Origin: Mycobacterium sp. MS1601
Lineage (GTDB): Bacteria; Actinomycetota; Actinomycetes; Mycobacteriales; Mycobacteriaceae
DNA length: 64,000 nucleotides
Direction: 5' to 3'
Assembly (NCBI RefSeq): GCF_001984215.1
Contig: NZ_CP019420.1
Span: 5,518,001 to 5,582,000, forward strand
Both the position numbers and the translations under genes were made by a program. The notes under the pieces are model-generated. The model was not told where the DNA came from. It made no database searches and saw only the letters and a program-made list of their open reading frames with translations. Shown here piece by piece: positions 49,032-56,097 of the stretch. How positions within the stretch are numbered: position 1 is the first letter of the stretch; each line of letters begins with the position of its first letter.

Positions 49032-51077
49032 GTGTCGAACTCACCCGACGAGTCGGCCGGCTCCACTCTGATCAGCCTTCGGCGCCGCAACTTCATCTTC
49101 GTTGCGGTGCTGCTCGGAATGTTGCTTGCCGCGCTGGACCAGACCATCGTCGCCACCGCGCTGCCGACGGTGGTCGCCGATCTCGGCGGCGCCGGGCACC
49201 AGGCGTGGGTGGTCACCAGCTATCTGTTGGCCTCGACCATCGCCACTGCCATCGTCGGCAAGCTCGGGGACCTGTTCGGCCGCAAACAGGTGTTCTGCGT
49301 GTCGGTGGTGTTCTTCCTGCTGGGTTCGGTGCTGTGCGGGTTGGCCAATTCCATGACCACGCTCGTGGCGGCTCGCGCGCTGCAGGGCATCGGGGGTGGC
49401 GCCATCATGGTCACCGCCATGGCCGTCATCGGCGAAGTCATCCCGCTGCGGGAACGTGGCCGCTACCAAGGGGCACTCGGTGCGGTGTTCGGTGTCACCA
49501 CTGTCATCGGACCGCTGCTCGGTGGGTTCTTCACGGATCACCTGAGCTGGCGCTGGGCCTTCTGGGTCAACGTTCCCGTCGGTGTCGTCGTCCTGCTGGT
49601 CGGAGCCGCCGCCATCCCCGCACTGGCACGGACCGGCCGGCCGGTCATCGATTACGCGGGAATCCTGTTCGTCGGCCTCGGTGCCTCCGGTCTGACGCTG
49701 GCCACCAGCTGGGGCGGCGGCGAGTACGCCTGGACGTCGCCGGTGATCATCGCGTTGTTCGCCGGATCCGCGGTGGCTCTGGGAGTTTTTGTCTGGGTGG
49801 AGACCAGGGCCGCAGAGCCCATCCTGCCGATGCGGTTGTTCGGCAGCCCTGTGTTCACCGTCTGCTGCATCCTCGCCTTCATCGTGGGTTTCGCGATGCT
49901 GGGCGCGATGACGTTCCTGCCGACCTTCATGCAGTTCGTCGACGGGGTGTCGGCCACCGAATCCGGACTGCGGACACTGCCCATGGTGGCCGGGTTGCTG
50001 CTCACGTCCATCAGCAGCGGCCAGACCGTCAGCCGCACCGGCCGCTACAAGATCTTCCCCGTGGCAGGCACCGCCACCATGAGCGTCGGCTTCTTCCTGC
50101 TGTCGCGGATGGACGCCACCACCTCGATCTGGTTGCAATCGCTGTACCTGTTCATCCTGGGTGCGGGCATCGGACTGTGCATGCAGGTGCTGGTGCTGAC
50201 GGTGCAGAACACCGCGCGCTTCGAAGACCTCGGAGTCTCGACTTCGGGCGTGACGTTCTTTCGCACCATCGGCAGCTCGTTCGGGGCGGCCATCTTCGGG
50301 TCGCTGTTCGCCAACTTCCTGGCGAGCCGGCTCGCTCCTGCGCTGGCGGCCGGCGGAGCACCCCCGGCTGCCGCCGACTCGCCGAAAGCGCTGCACGAAC
50401 TGGCCCCGGAGGTGGCTGCGCCGATTGTCGATGCCTACGCCGACTCACTCGGACTGGTGTTCCTGTGCGCGGTACCGGTGGCGGTGATCGGGTTCGTGGT
50501 GTCGCTGTTCCTCAAAGAGGTGCCGCTGCGCGACATCGATGCCGTTTCCGCGTCGGATCTCGGCGAGGGCTTCGGCATGCCCGGCGCGGACTCGCCGGAG
50601 AAGATCCTCGAGACGGCCGTGGGTCGGATGTTCCGTGCCTCGCCGGAGATCCGGCTGCGTCACATCGCCGGACGCTACGGCTGCGACATGGACGTGGCCG
50701 GGCTGTGGGCGCTGGTCCAGATCTACCGGCAGAACCAGGTGTTCGGAACCGCGCGTCTCACCGAGATCGGCGAACGGTTGCGGATGCCGTTCGAAGTGCT
50801 GGAGCCGACGTTCGACAACCTGGTGGCCGATGGTTATGCGCTGCGCACCGGCGATCAGTTGTGGCTCACCCAGGCCGGGGTGCGACAGGTGGACGTGGCG
50901 TCGGCGGCGATCGTCGGCAGAATCCTGGAGAAGTTGGCCGACGATCCTCAGTTCGAGGGCCGACCCGACCGGGTGGAGGTCGAGGCCGCGCTGGAGCGCA
51001 TTGCGCATCGGATGCTGCTGCAGCCCGACTGGAACGAAAAATTAGAACGCGTTACCGTTCCGGGTTCGCCGGCGTAG
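49032..51077 (+). CDS. MFS drug-efflux transporter (DHA2, 14 TMS) with C-terminal winged-helix-like domain
   Basis: A 681-aa EmrB/QacA-type proton-driven exporter, counterpart of Rv1877. GMLLAALDQTIVATALPTVVADLGG (motif D1), GKLGDLFGRKQVF (motif A), ARALQGIGGGAIMVTAMAVIGEVIPLRERGRYQGALGAVFGVTTVIGPLLGGFF (motifs B and C) and about 14 helices are visible. After the last helix (about residue 495) comes a 180-residue cytosolic tail with a winged-helix-like part (LTEIGERLRMPFEVLEPTFDNLVADGYALRTGDQLWLTQAG). The start is GTG at 49032. The tail is unusual for MFS pumps and may sense substrate or bind DNA or partners. Confidence 0.9.
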   Translation: MSNSPDESAGSTLISLRRRNFIFVAVLLGMLLAALDQTIVATALPTVVADLGGAGHQAWVVTSYLLASTIATAIVGKLGDLFGRKQVFCVSVVFFLLGSVLCGLANSMTTLVAARALQGIGGGAIMVTAMAVIGEVIPLRERGRYQGALGAVFGVTTVIGPLLGGFFTDHLSWRWAFWVNVPVGVVVLLVGAAAIPALARTGRPVIDYAGILFVGLGASGLTLATSWGGGEYAWTSPVIIALFAGSAVALGVFVWVETRAAEPILPMRLFGSPVFTVCCILAFIVGFAMLGAMTFLPTFMQFVDGVSATESGLRTLPMVAGLLLTSISSGQTVSRTGRYKIFPVAGTATMSVGFFLLSRMDATTSIWLQSLYLFILGAGIGLCMQVLVLTVQNTARFEDLGVSTSGVTFFRTIGSSFGAAIFGSLFANFLASRLAPALAAGGAPPAAADSPKALHELAPEVAAPIVDAYADSLGLVFLCAVPVAVIGFVVSLFLKEVPLRDIDAVSASDLGEGFGMPGADSPEKILETAVGRMFRASPEIRLRHIAGRYGCDMDVAGLWALVQIYRQNQVFGTARLTEIGERLRMPFEVLEPTFDNLVADGYALRTGDQLWLTQAGVRQVDVASAAIVGRILEKLADDPQFEGRPDRVEVEAALERIAHRMLLQPDWNEKLERVTVPGSPA

Positions 51078-51080
51078 CAT
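51075..51080 (+). promoter_or_regulatory. -10 box of CMD-family gene
   Basis: TAGCAT lies 7 nt before the ATG at 51088 and overlaps the end of the MFS gene; leaderless arrangement. Confidence 0.45.
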
Positions 51081-51087
51081 CCCGGGA

Positions 51088-51582
51088 ATGAGCCGTATCG
51101 GAGAGTTCCCTGACGACGATGTTGCGGGCTGGATTCTGAAGTCCCCGGAGATCGGCACCGCAATGGCCGGCTTCACCCACGCCGTGTACAACAACAACCG
51201 GCTGCCGTTGCGGGTGCGTGAACTCGCGCGCATCGTCATCGCCCACGACAACGAATGTGCGGTATGCATCAACACCCGTGACGCCGACGGGCCGGCGGCC
51301 GGTGTGGACGAGGATCTCTACGACCATGCCGAGCAGTGGCGCACCTGGGAGGGGTACTCCGAACAGGAGCGGATCGCGGCGGAGTTCGCACACCGATTCG
51401 GAACCGAACACGCCAAATTGCGTGATGACGAAGACTTTTGGGATCGGGCGCGGTCTCACTTCTCCGACGAGTTGATGACCGATCTGGCGCTGTCGTGTGC
51501 CATGTGGGTGGGCATGGGCCGGATGCTGCGCACCCTCGACATCGGGCAGACCTGCAAGCTGACCATCCCCAGCCGCACCTAA
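51088..51582 (+). CDS. Carboxymuconolactone decarboxylase-family (AhpD-like) protein
   Basis: A 164-aa all-alpha CMD/AhpD-family protein. LPLRVRELARIVIAHDNECAVCINTRDADG contains the CxxC (ECAVC) and downstream residues of the AhpD-like peroxidase/disulfide centre; SDELMTDLALSCAMWVGMGRML is the second core helix. Possible roles are alkylhydroperoxidase or thiol redox activity, or a decarboxylase-like reaction. It sits between the MFS pump and glnA3, so it may belong to the polyamine/amine-linked group (inference). Confidence 0.85.
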   Translation: MSRIGEFPDDDVAGWILKSPEIGTAMAGFTHAVYNNNRLPLRVRELARIVIAHDNECAVCINTRDADGPAAGVDEDLYDHAEQWRTWEGYSEQERIAAEFAHRFGTEHAKLRDDEDFWDRARSHFSDELMTDLALSCAMWVGMGRMLRTLDIGQTCKLTIPSRT

Positions 51583-51598
51583 CCGGCATGATGGCTGT

Positions 51599-52951
51599 AT
51601 GACAGCCACGCCCGCCCCGGCAGCATCACTTGCCCAACTCGAAGCCAACGGTGTCGTCACTGTGGTCGGCACCGTCGTCAACCCCGCAGGTTTGACCCAC
51701 GCCAAGACCGTCCCGATCATGCGGGTCAACGCCTTCGCCGACCCCGGCCTTGGCGCCAGCCCGGTCTGGCACGGTTTCGCCATCGACCAGGCGGGTATCG
51801 CGTTCACCGACGATATCGGCGTGGTGGGCGACGAGCGCATCCGCATCGACCTGACCGCGCTTCGCATCCTGGGTGACGGATTGGCCTGGGCGCCAGGGGA
51901 TTTCTACACCCAGGACGGGAATCGGGTGCCCGCGTGCAGCCGCGGCGTGCTGACCGGGATCGAGGAACGGCTGGCCGAACGTGGTCTGGCCGCGCAGGTG
52001 GGCCACGAACTCGAGTTTGTGCTCGTCGGTCCCGACGGTGCGGCGCTGCCCACACACGCATGGGCGCAGTACGGTCTGGCCGGGGTGCTGGAGTACGAAG
52101 GCTTTGTCCGCGATGTCACCGCCGCGGCCACCTCGGCCGGTGTCGGCATCGAACAGTTCCATCCCGAGTATGGCGGCAACCAGTTCGAATTCTCCCTGCG
52201 CCCGCGTACGCCGGTGGCTGCCGCCGACCAAGTGGTGCTGGCGCGCATCATCGTCAGCCGGGTGGCGCGCCGCCACGGTCTGCGGGTCAGCTTCTCTCCG
52301 GTGCCCTTCGCAGGTGCTGTCGGATCCGGTGCTCACCAACACTTCTCGCTGACCCGTGACGGTGCGCCGCTGTTCTCGGGTGGTTCCGGGCCGCACGGGA
52401 TGACATCGGAGGGGCAGAGCGCGGTGGCCGGTGTGCTCGCCGGTCTGCCGCAGGCGCAAGGGGTGCTGTCCGGGTCGGTGTTGTCGGGTCTGCGCATGCA
52501 GCCCGGACACTGGGCCGGGGCGTTCGCCTGCTGGGGAGCCGAGAACCGCGAGGCCGCAGTGCGTTTCCTGGTCGGCGGGCCCGCCAATCCCTACGGCGCC
52601 AACGTCGAGGTGAAGATCGTCGACCCCTCGGCCAACCCGTATTTCGCCTCCGCGGCCATCTTGGGGCTGGCTCTGGATGGGGTGGAACGCAAGGCCGCCT
52701 TGCCCACCGAGACCACGGTGGACCCGGCCACCCTCACCGAAGATCAGCGCAACAGCGCGGGCACGGTGCAGCTTTCGGACAACCAGTCGACGATCATCGA
52801 TGCGCTGGACTCCTCGGCGCTGCTGCGCGGCATCCTCGGCGACGCGGCCGTCGATGTCCTGGTGGCCGTGCGCCGCTACGAGATCGAGCAGTTCGGCGCA
52901 CTGCCGGCCGAGGCGCTGGCCGACAAGTTCCGGCTGGCCTGGAGTCTCTAG
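51599..52951 (+). CDS. glnA3: Glutamine-synthetase-like protein GlnA3
   Basis: A 450-aa GS-family ligase, same length and position as M. tuberculosis GlnA3 (Rv1878). Seen: the catalytic-domain GHELEFVLVG, EYGGNQFEFSLRPRTPVAAADQVVLAR, SPVPFAGAVGSGAHQHFSLTRDG (the GxHxHxSL ATP/Glu loop), ACWGAENREAAVRFLVGG and NVEVKIVDPSANPYFASAAILGL. Actinobacterial GlnA3 enzymes have been linked to gamma-glutamylation of polyamines rather than ammonia assimilation. The adenylylation Tyr region NLY(D) is not visible. The next gene follows after 1 nt. Start ATG 51599. Confidence 0.9.
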   Translation: MTATPAPAASLAQLEANGVVTVVGTVVNPAGLTHAKTVPIMRVNAFADPGLGASPVWHGFAIDQAGIAFTDDIGVVGDERIRIDLTALRILGDGLAWAPGDFYTQDGNRVPACSRGVLTGIEERLAERGLAAQVGHELEFVLVGPDGAALPTHAWAQYGLAGVLEYEGFVRDVTAAATSAGVGIEQFHPEYGGNQFEFSLRPRTPVAAADQVVLARIIVSRVARRHGLRVSFSPVPFAGAVGSGAHQHFSLTRDGAPLFSGGSGPHGMTSEGQSAVAGVLAGLPQAQGVLSGSVLSGLRMQPGHWAGAFACWGAENREAAVRFLVGGPANPYGANVEVKIVDPSANPYFASAAILGLALDGVERKAALPTETTVDPATLTEDQRNSAGTVQLSDNQSTIIDALDSSALLRGILGDAAVDVLVAVRRYEIEQFGALPAEALADKFRLAWSL

Positions 52952-52952
52952 A

Positions 52953-54065
52953 GTGTCGCTGTTATCCGAACACCTCGCCACGGTGCCGTTGATCGATCAT
53001 CACGTGCACGGCTGCTGGGTGGCCGCTGGATCCCGTGCCCGCTTCGACAACAGTCTCAACGAGGCGAACACCGAGCCCGTGGCCGCTTTCGATTCCGCCT
53101 TCGACAGCCAGCTCGGTTTCGCCGTCCGTAAGCACTGTGCACCTCTGCTCGGTCTTGCTGAACACGTGGATCCACAGCAGTACTGGGCCAAGCGCAGCGA
53201 GGTGGGGGAGCGGGAGCTGGCGTCGGTGTTCCTGCCGGCCGCCGGTGTGAGCGACTGGGTGATCGACACCGGCTTCGCCTCCGGAGTCTCGTCAGTCGAC
53301 GAATTGGCGTCCTCGGCGGGCGGACGTGCACATGAGATCGTCCGGTTGGAACAGGTGGCCGAAGAGGCCGCGGCGGCCAGTGGGTCGTATGCCGCCGCGT
53401 TCGCCGACATTCTCGACCGCAGGGCGGCCACGGCCGTGGGTACCAAATCGATCCTGGCGTATCGCGGTGGCTTCGACGGTGACCTGTCCGAGCCGTCTGC
53501 GGCCGAGGTCGACGCGGCAGCGCAGCGCTGGCGCGACGCCGGAGGCACTCGGCTGACCGACCGGACGCTGCTGCGCTTCGGGTTGTACCAAGGTCTGCGG
53601 TTGGGCAAACCTCTGCAGTTTCACGTCGGTTTCGGCGACCGCGACTGCGATCTGCACCGCACCAACCCGCTGTACCTGCTGGAGTTCCTGCGCAACTCGG
53701 GGGATACCCCGGTGACGTTGCTGCATTGTTATCCCTATGAACGCGAAGCGGGATATCTGGCGCAGGCGTTCAACAACGTGTACCTGGACGGCGGTCTGAG
53801 CATCAACTACCTGGGCGCACGGTCGGTGGCTTTCATCGCTCGGCTGCTGGAGATGGCACCGTTTCGCAAGATCCTCTACTCCTCGGACGCGTTTGGCCCT
53901 GCCGAGCTGCACTACCTGGGAGCGAGACTGTGGCGCGACGGAATGGCCACGGTGCTGGGCGGATTCGTCGACAGCGGGCAATGGTGTGAATCCGATGCGA
54001 TTCGGGTGGCCGATCTGATCGCCGCGGGCAATGCGCAGCGGATCTACCATCTGGGTGCTCGCTGA
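52953..54065 (+). CDS. Amidohydrolase 2-family protein (Rv1879-like)
   Basis: A 370-aa TIM-barrel metal hydrolase. PLIDHHVHGCW carries the HxH metal motif, PLQFHVGFGDRDCDLHRTNP a further His, VTLLHCYPYEREAGYLAQAFNNVYLDGG a His and KILYSSDAFGPAELHYLGARLW the catalytic Asp. The GTG at 52953 is 1 nt after the glnA3 stop. The pair amidohydrolase + GS-like domain corresponds to the two halves of the fused FluG/nodulin-type proteins of fungi and plants, so the two products probably act together. It may hydrolyse a gamma-glutamyl amide or related compound (inference). Confidence 0.88.
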   Translation: MSLLSEHLATVPLIDHHVHGCWVAAGSRARFDNSLNEANTEPVAAFDSAFDSQLGFAVRKHCAPLLGLAEHVDPQQYWAKRSEVGERELASVFLPAAGVSDWVIDTGFASGVSSVDELASSAGGRAHEIVRLEQVAEEAAAASGSYAAAFADILDRRAATAVGTKSILAYRGGFDGDLSEPSAAEVDAAAQRWRDAGGTRLTDRTLLRFGLYQGLRLGKPLQFHVGFGDRDCDLHRTNPLYLLEFLRNSGDTPVTLLHCYPYEREAGYLAQAFNNVYLDGGLSINYLGARSVAFIARLLEMAPFRKILYSSDAFGPAELHYLGARLWRDGMATVLGGFVDSGQWCESDAIRVADLIAAGNAQRIYHLGAR

Positions 54066-54121
54066 TGCCTTTCACATCCGTGCCACACGGCGGCTACAGC
54101 GTGGGGTAGTTACATGGGGCC

Positions 54122-54445
54122 ATGGCATTCACCAACGCTTCCGACGTCGTACTCATCATCAACGCCGACACCGACATCGCTCACGAAGCCGCCGGGGAGA
54201 TCCTGGACAGCGGAGCGCGGGTGGTCGTCACCGCGCGCATTCCCGCCGCGCTGACCCGGATGCTGCTGCAGCGCAGCGCCGAGCAAGTGGTCGCGATCGC
54301 CGCAGACCTCGGTGACGCGCGCCAGCGGCGCAAGATCTGCGAGCGCGTGCTCACCACGTTCGGGGCACCGACCTGGGTGGTGGACGGACACACCGGCGAA
54401 GCCGTTGCGATCGGGTCCGGTGCGGCACTGACGCCCGCCGCCTAG
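54122..54445 (+). CDS. Short Rossmann-type protein (SDR N-terminal half-like)
   Basis: A 107-aa protein resembling only the first half of an SDR: SDVVLIINADTDIAHEAAGEILDSGARVVVTARIPAALTRML is strand-helix-strand, but the glycine-rich TGxxxGxG loop reads NADTDIAHE. VAIAADLGDARQRRKICERVLTTFGAPTWVVDG matches the next strands and the D-V motif. No catalytic part follows, and the stop overlaps a hairpin. It may be a stand-alone small protein conserved in mycobacteria or a truncated SDR. No function assigned. Confidence 0.55.
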   Translation: MAFTNASDVVLIINADTDIAHEAAGEILDSGARVVVTARIPAALTRMLLQRSAEQVVAIAADLGDARQRRKICERVLTTFGAPTWVVDGHTGEAVAIGSGAALTPAA

Positions 54446-54477
54446 ATCGGCGGCCCGGCGCTGATGGCCGGCGGGCG
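54432..54477. terminator. Convergent terminator region
   Basis: CGCCCGCCG (54432-54440) pairs with CGGCGGGCG (54469-54477) in a 9-bp stem; a nested alternative is GCCGCC-TAGATC-GGCGGC (54437-54454). It lies between convergent stops at 54445 and 54498. Confidence 0.5.
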
Positions 54478-54497
54478 ATGCAGGTAATGCCGGAATT

Positions 54498-54755
54498 TCA
54501 TGCGCTGACCGTCGCTGTCCGTAGATTCCGCACTGTCAGGGGCCCGCTGAGCACCGGTATCAGGGCGCACAACCGGGTGCGGGTGCTCAGTCCGCGTCCC
54601 ATCAGTGCCGTCACCGCCACCGCTAGGTACAGCCCGCCGTGCAGCGGGCCGAGGATGCTCGAGACCGTGGGATGGTGCACCGTGACCAGGTTGATCAGAA
54701 GCACTGCCACACTGAGCAATTCGAGCCAGGAGAGCATCTGAAGCGTCTTGGTCAT
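54498..54755 (-). CDS. Small integral membrane protein (DUF3817-like)
   Basis: An 85-aa protein with about two to three hydrophobic segments (LSWLELLSVAVLLINLVTV, GLYLAVAVTALMG, LCALIPVLSGPLTV). The LGPLHGGLYLAV turn is like DUF3817 membrane proteins. Its ATG overlaps the stop of the membrane gene upstream (4 nt). It forms an operon with that gene, downstream of the MarR regulator. Function unknown. Confidence 0.65.
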   Translation of the reverse strand: MTKTLQMLSWLELLSVAVLLINLVTVHHPTVSSILGPLHGGLYLAVAVTALMGRGLSTRTRLCALIPVLSGPLTVRNLRTATVSA

Positions 54756-55168
54756 GCGTAGGCCGATCCCGGCCGGACGATCATCAACACCACGACCACG
54801 GCCCAGAGCAGGTTGAACACGCCGGTGAGCATGCCGATGTGTTTCAGCGTGGCCCTGTCCGGCGACGTGAGCGCTGCACGCTGGCGGGGTGCGATCTGCA
54901 GCGCGAGGAGCCCGCCGGCCACGGCCGTCAGCCCCATGGCGATCAGCACCCAGATCTCGGTCGCCCGGCCCTGCACAATGGCGAGCACGATTCCAACCGC
55001 GGGGACCACCAGGGCCAGGATCCCGTACACCCGGGTGATCCGGTGCAGCACGGCCGCGACAACCGGTCCTTCGGCGGCGTACCGGGGGAACAGGCTGGCG
55101 GCGACGGCCACCGGCCCGACAAAGAGGATGCCGGCCACCACGTGGATCGACAGCAGAGCAGATTCCAT
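54752..55168 (-). CDS. Four-helix membrane protein
   Basis: A 138-aa protein with four hydrophobic segments: LLSIHVVAGILFVGPVAVAASLF, YGILALVVPAVGIVLAIVQG, IWVLIAMGLTAVAGGLLALQI and GMLTGVFNLLWAVVVVLMIVRPG. The HVVAGILFVGPV start and RxxxLKHIGM region resemble DUF2269-type or CopD-like membrane proteins. An inverted repeat (55171-55189) sits directly before the start codon. Likely controlled by the adjacent MarR protein. No substrate or activity can be inferred. Confidence 0.7.
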   Translation of the reverse strand: MESALLSIHVVAGILFVGPVAVAASLFPRYAAEGPVVAAVLHRITRVYGILALVVPAVGIVLAIVQGRATEIWVLIAMGLTAVAGGLLALQIAPRQRAALTSPDRATLKHIGMLTGVFNLLWAVVVVLMIVRPGSAYA

Positions 55169-55170
55169 AA

Positions 55171-55189
55171 CCTTCAGTCTATCTGAAGG
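55171..55189. promoter_or_regulatory. MarR-type inverted repeat
   Basis: CCTTCAG-TCTAT-CTGAAGG, a perfect 7-5-7 inverted repeat, overlaps the marR stop codon and ends 3 nt before the membrane-gene start (minus strand). This is a fitting operator for the neighbouring MarR regulator. Confidence 0.55.
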
Positions 55190-55610
55190 ATGTGGAGTCT
55201 CTCGATACGAATTGCGCCATCTGTGCCCGCATCGTCTCCGTCAGCTCGGGATGCTGCTCGGTGAGAAGCCCGTCGAGCCGACGGACCTCCTCGGCAGCGG
55301 CGGCCAGCAGATGCTCACCTTTGCCGGTGACGCGCAGCGTCGATGCCGACCCGGCATGTGCGGTACCGTCGTCCACCCAACCGGCCGCCACGAAGGACGT
55401 CACCGCTGCATGAGCGCTCTGCACGGTGATGCGTGACCGTCGGGCGAGTTCACTGAACGAGATGTCGGGTGAACCTCGGATGTGGCCCAGCAATCCGTAC
55501 TTGCGTGTGGTCAGGCCCAGCGGCTTCAGCGCGGCGGCCAGCTCGGCCTCCCAGATTCGGCTCACCGTCAGCAACATGATGGTGGGGCTGAACGGCGGCG
55601 GCTCGGACAT
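55179..55610 (-). CDS. MarR-family transcriptional regulator
   Basis: A 143-aa MarR protein: MLLTVSRIWEAELAAALKPLGLTTRKYGLLGHIRGSPDISFSELARRSRITVQSAHAAVTSFVAAGWVDD is the winged helix, with ASTLRVTGKGEHLLAAAAEEV forming the wing and last helix. It precedes two membrane-protein genes and likely represses them through the inverted repeat at 55171-55189. Ligand unknown. Confidence 0.9.
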   Translation of the reverse strand: MSEPPPFSPTIMLLTVSRIWEAELAAALKPLGLTTRKYGLLGHIRGSPDISFSELARRSRITVQSAHAAVTSFVAAGWVDDGTAHAGSASTLRVTGKGEHLLAAAAEEVRRLDGLLTEQHPELTETMRAQMAQFVSRDSTSFR

Positions 55611-55632
55611 GCGGGCAGGCTACCTGCTTGCC

Positions 55633-56097
55633 TCACACCTCGCCGGTGGCGTCGTACATCCAGGACATGTCGGCCGTCGCGAAATCGGCCAGCCAGGTCG
55701 GGGGAGCGTGGTCGGTCAGCGCGCTCATGTTCCAGTAGTCCTTCCACACCGTGATGACCTCGCCGACCACCCGGTGCACCGTGACAAAGCGCAGAGTCGC
55801 GGATTCGCCTGAAGCCCAATCCCATTGTTCCGAATGCTCGTACATCACGTGCTCACCGTCGGCCACCAGCAGCCCGTCGAAGTTCTGGTAGCCCGCCAAC
55901 GGCGCCAGCCCGATCTTGAGGCGCTTGACGATGTCCTCGGGACCCTTGGCCGCAGCCACCGGACCCACCGGCACGTCGAGGTAGATGCAGTCGTCGGATA
56001 GGAAGGTCTGCACCGCATCCCAGTCGCGCGCCGACAGGGCCCGCCACATCCCGAGCACCGTATCGGTGGGGCTGCGGGTGGTCTGCTCAACCGACAT
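55633..56097 (-). CDS. SnoaL/limonene-epoxide-hydrolase-like (NTF2-fold) protein
   Basis: A 154-aa NTF2-fold protein. MWRALSARDWDAVQTFLSDDCIYLDVPVGPVAAAKGPEDIVKRLKIGLAPL matches the limonene-1,2-epoxide-hydrolase-like/SnoaL group, with conserved D and Y residues and a C-terminal VITVWKDYWNM strand. It overlaps the amidohydrolase gene by 11 nt, so is co-translated. May hydrolyse or isomerise a small lipid-like molecule; substrate unknown. Confidence 0.82.
   Translation of the reverse strand: MSVEQTTRSPTDTVLGMWRALSARDWDAVQTFLSDDCIYLDVPVGPVAAAKGPEDIVKRLKIGLAPLAGYQNFDGLLVADGEHVMYEHSEQWDWASGESATLRFVTVHRVVGEVITVWKDYWNMSALTDHAPPTWLADFATADMSWMYDATGEV

Noticed and set aside
49041..52981. Long antisense frames opposite the MFS pump and glnA3
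   Set aside because: Compositional shadows; sequence is rich in His, Gln and Arg and has no motifs.
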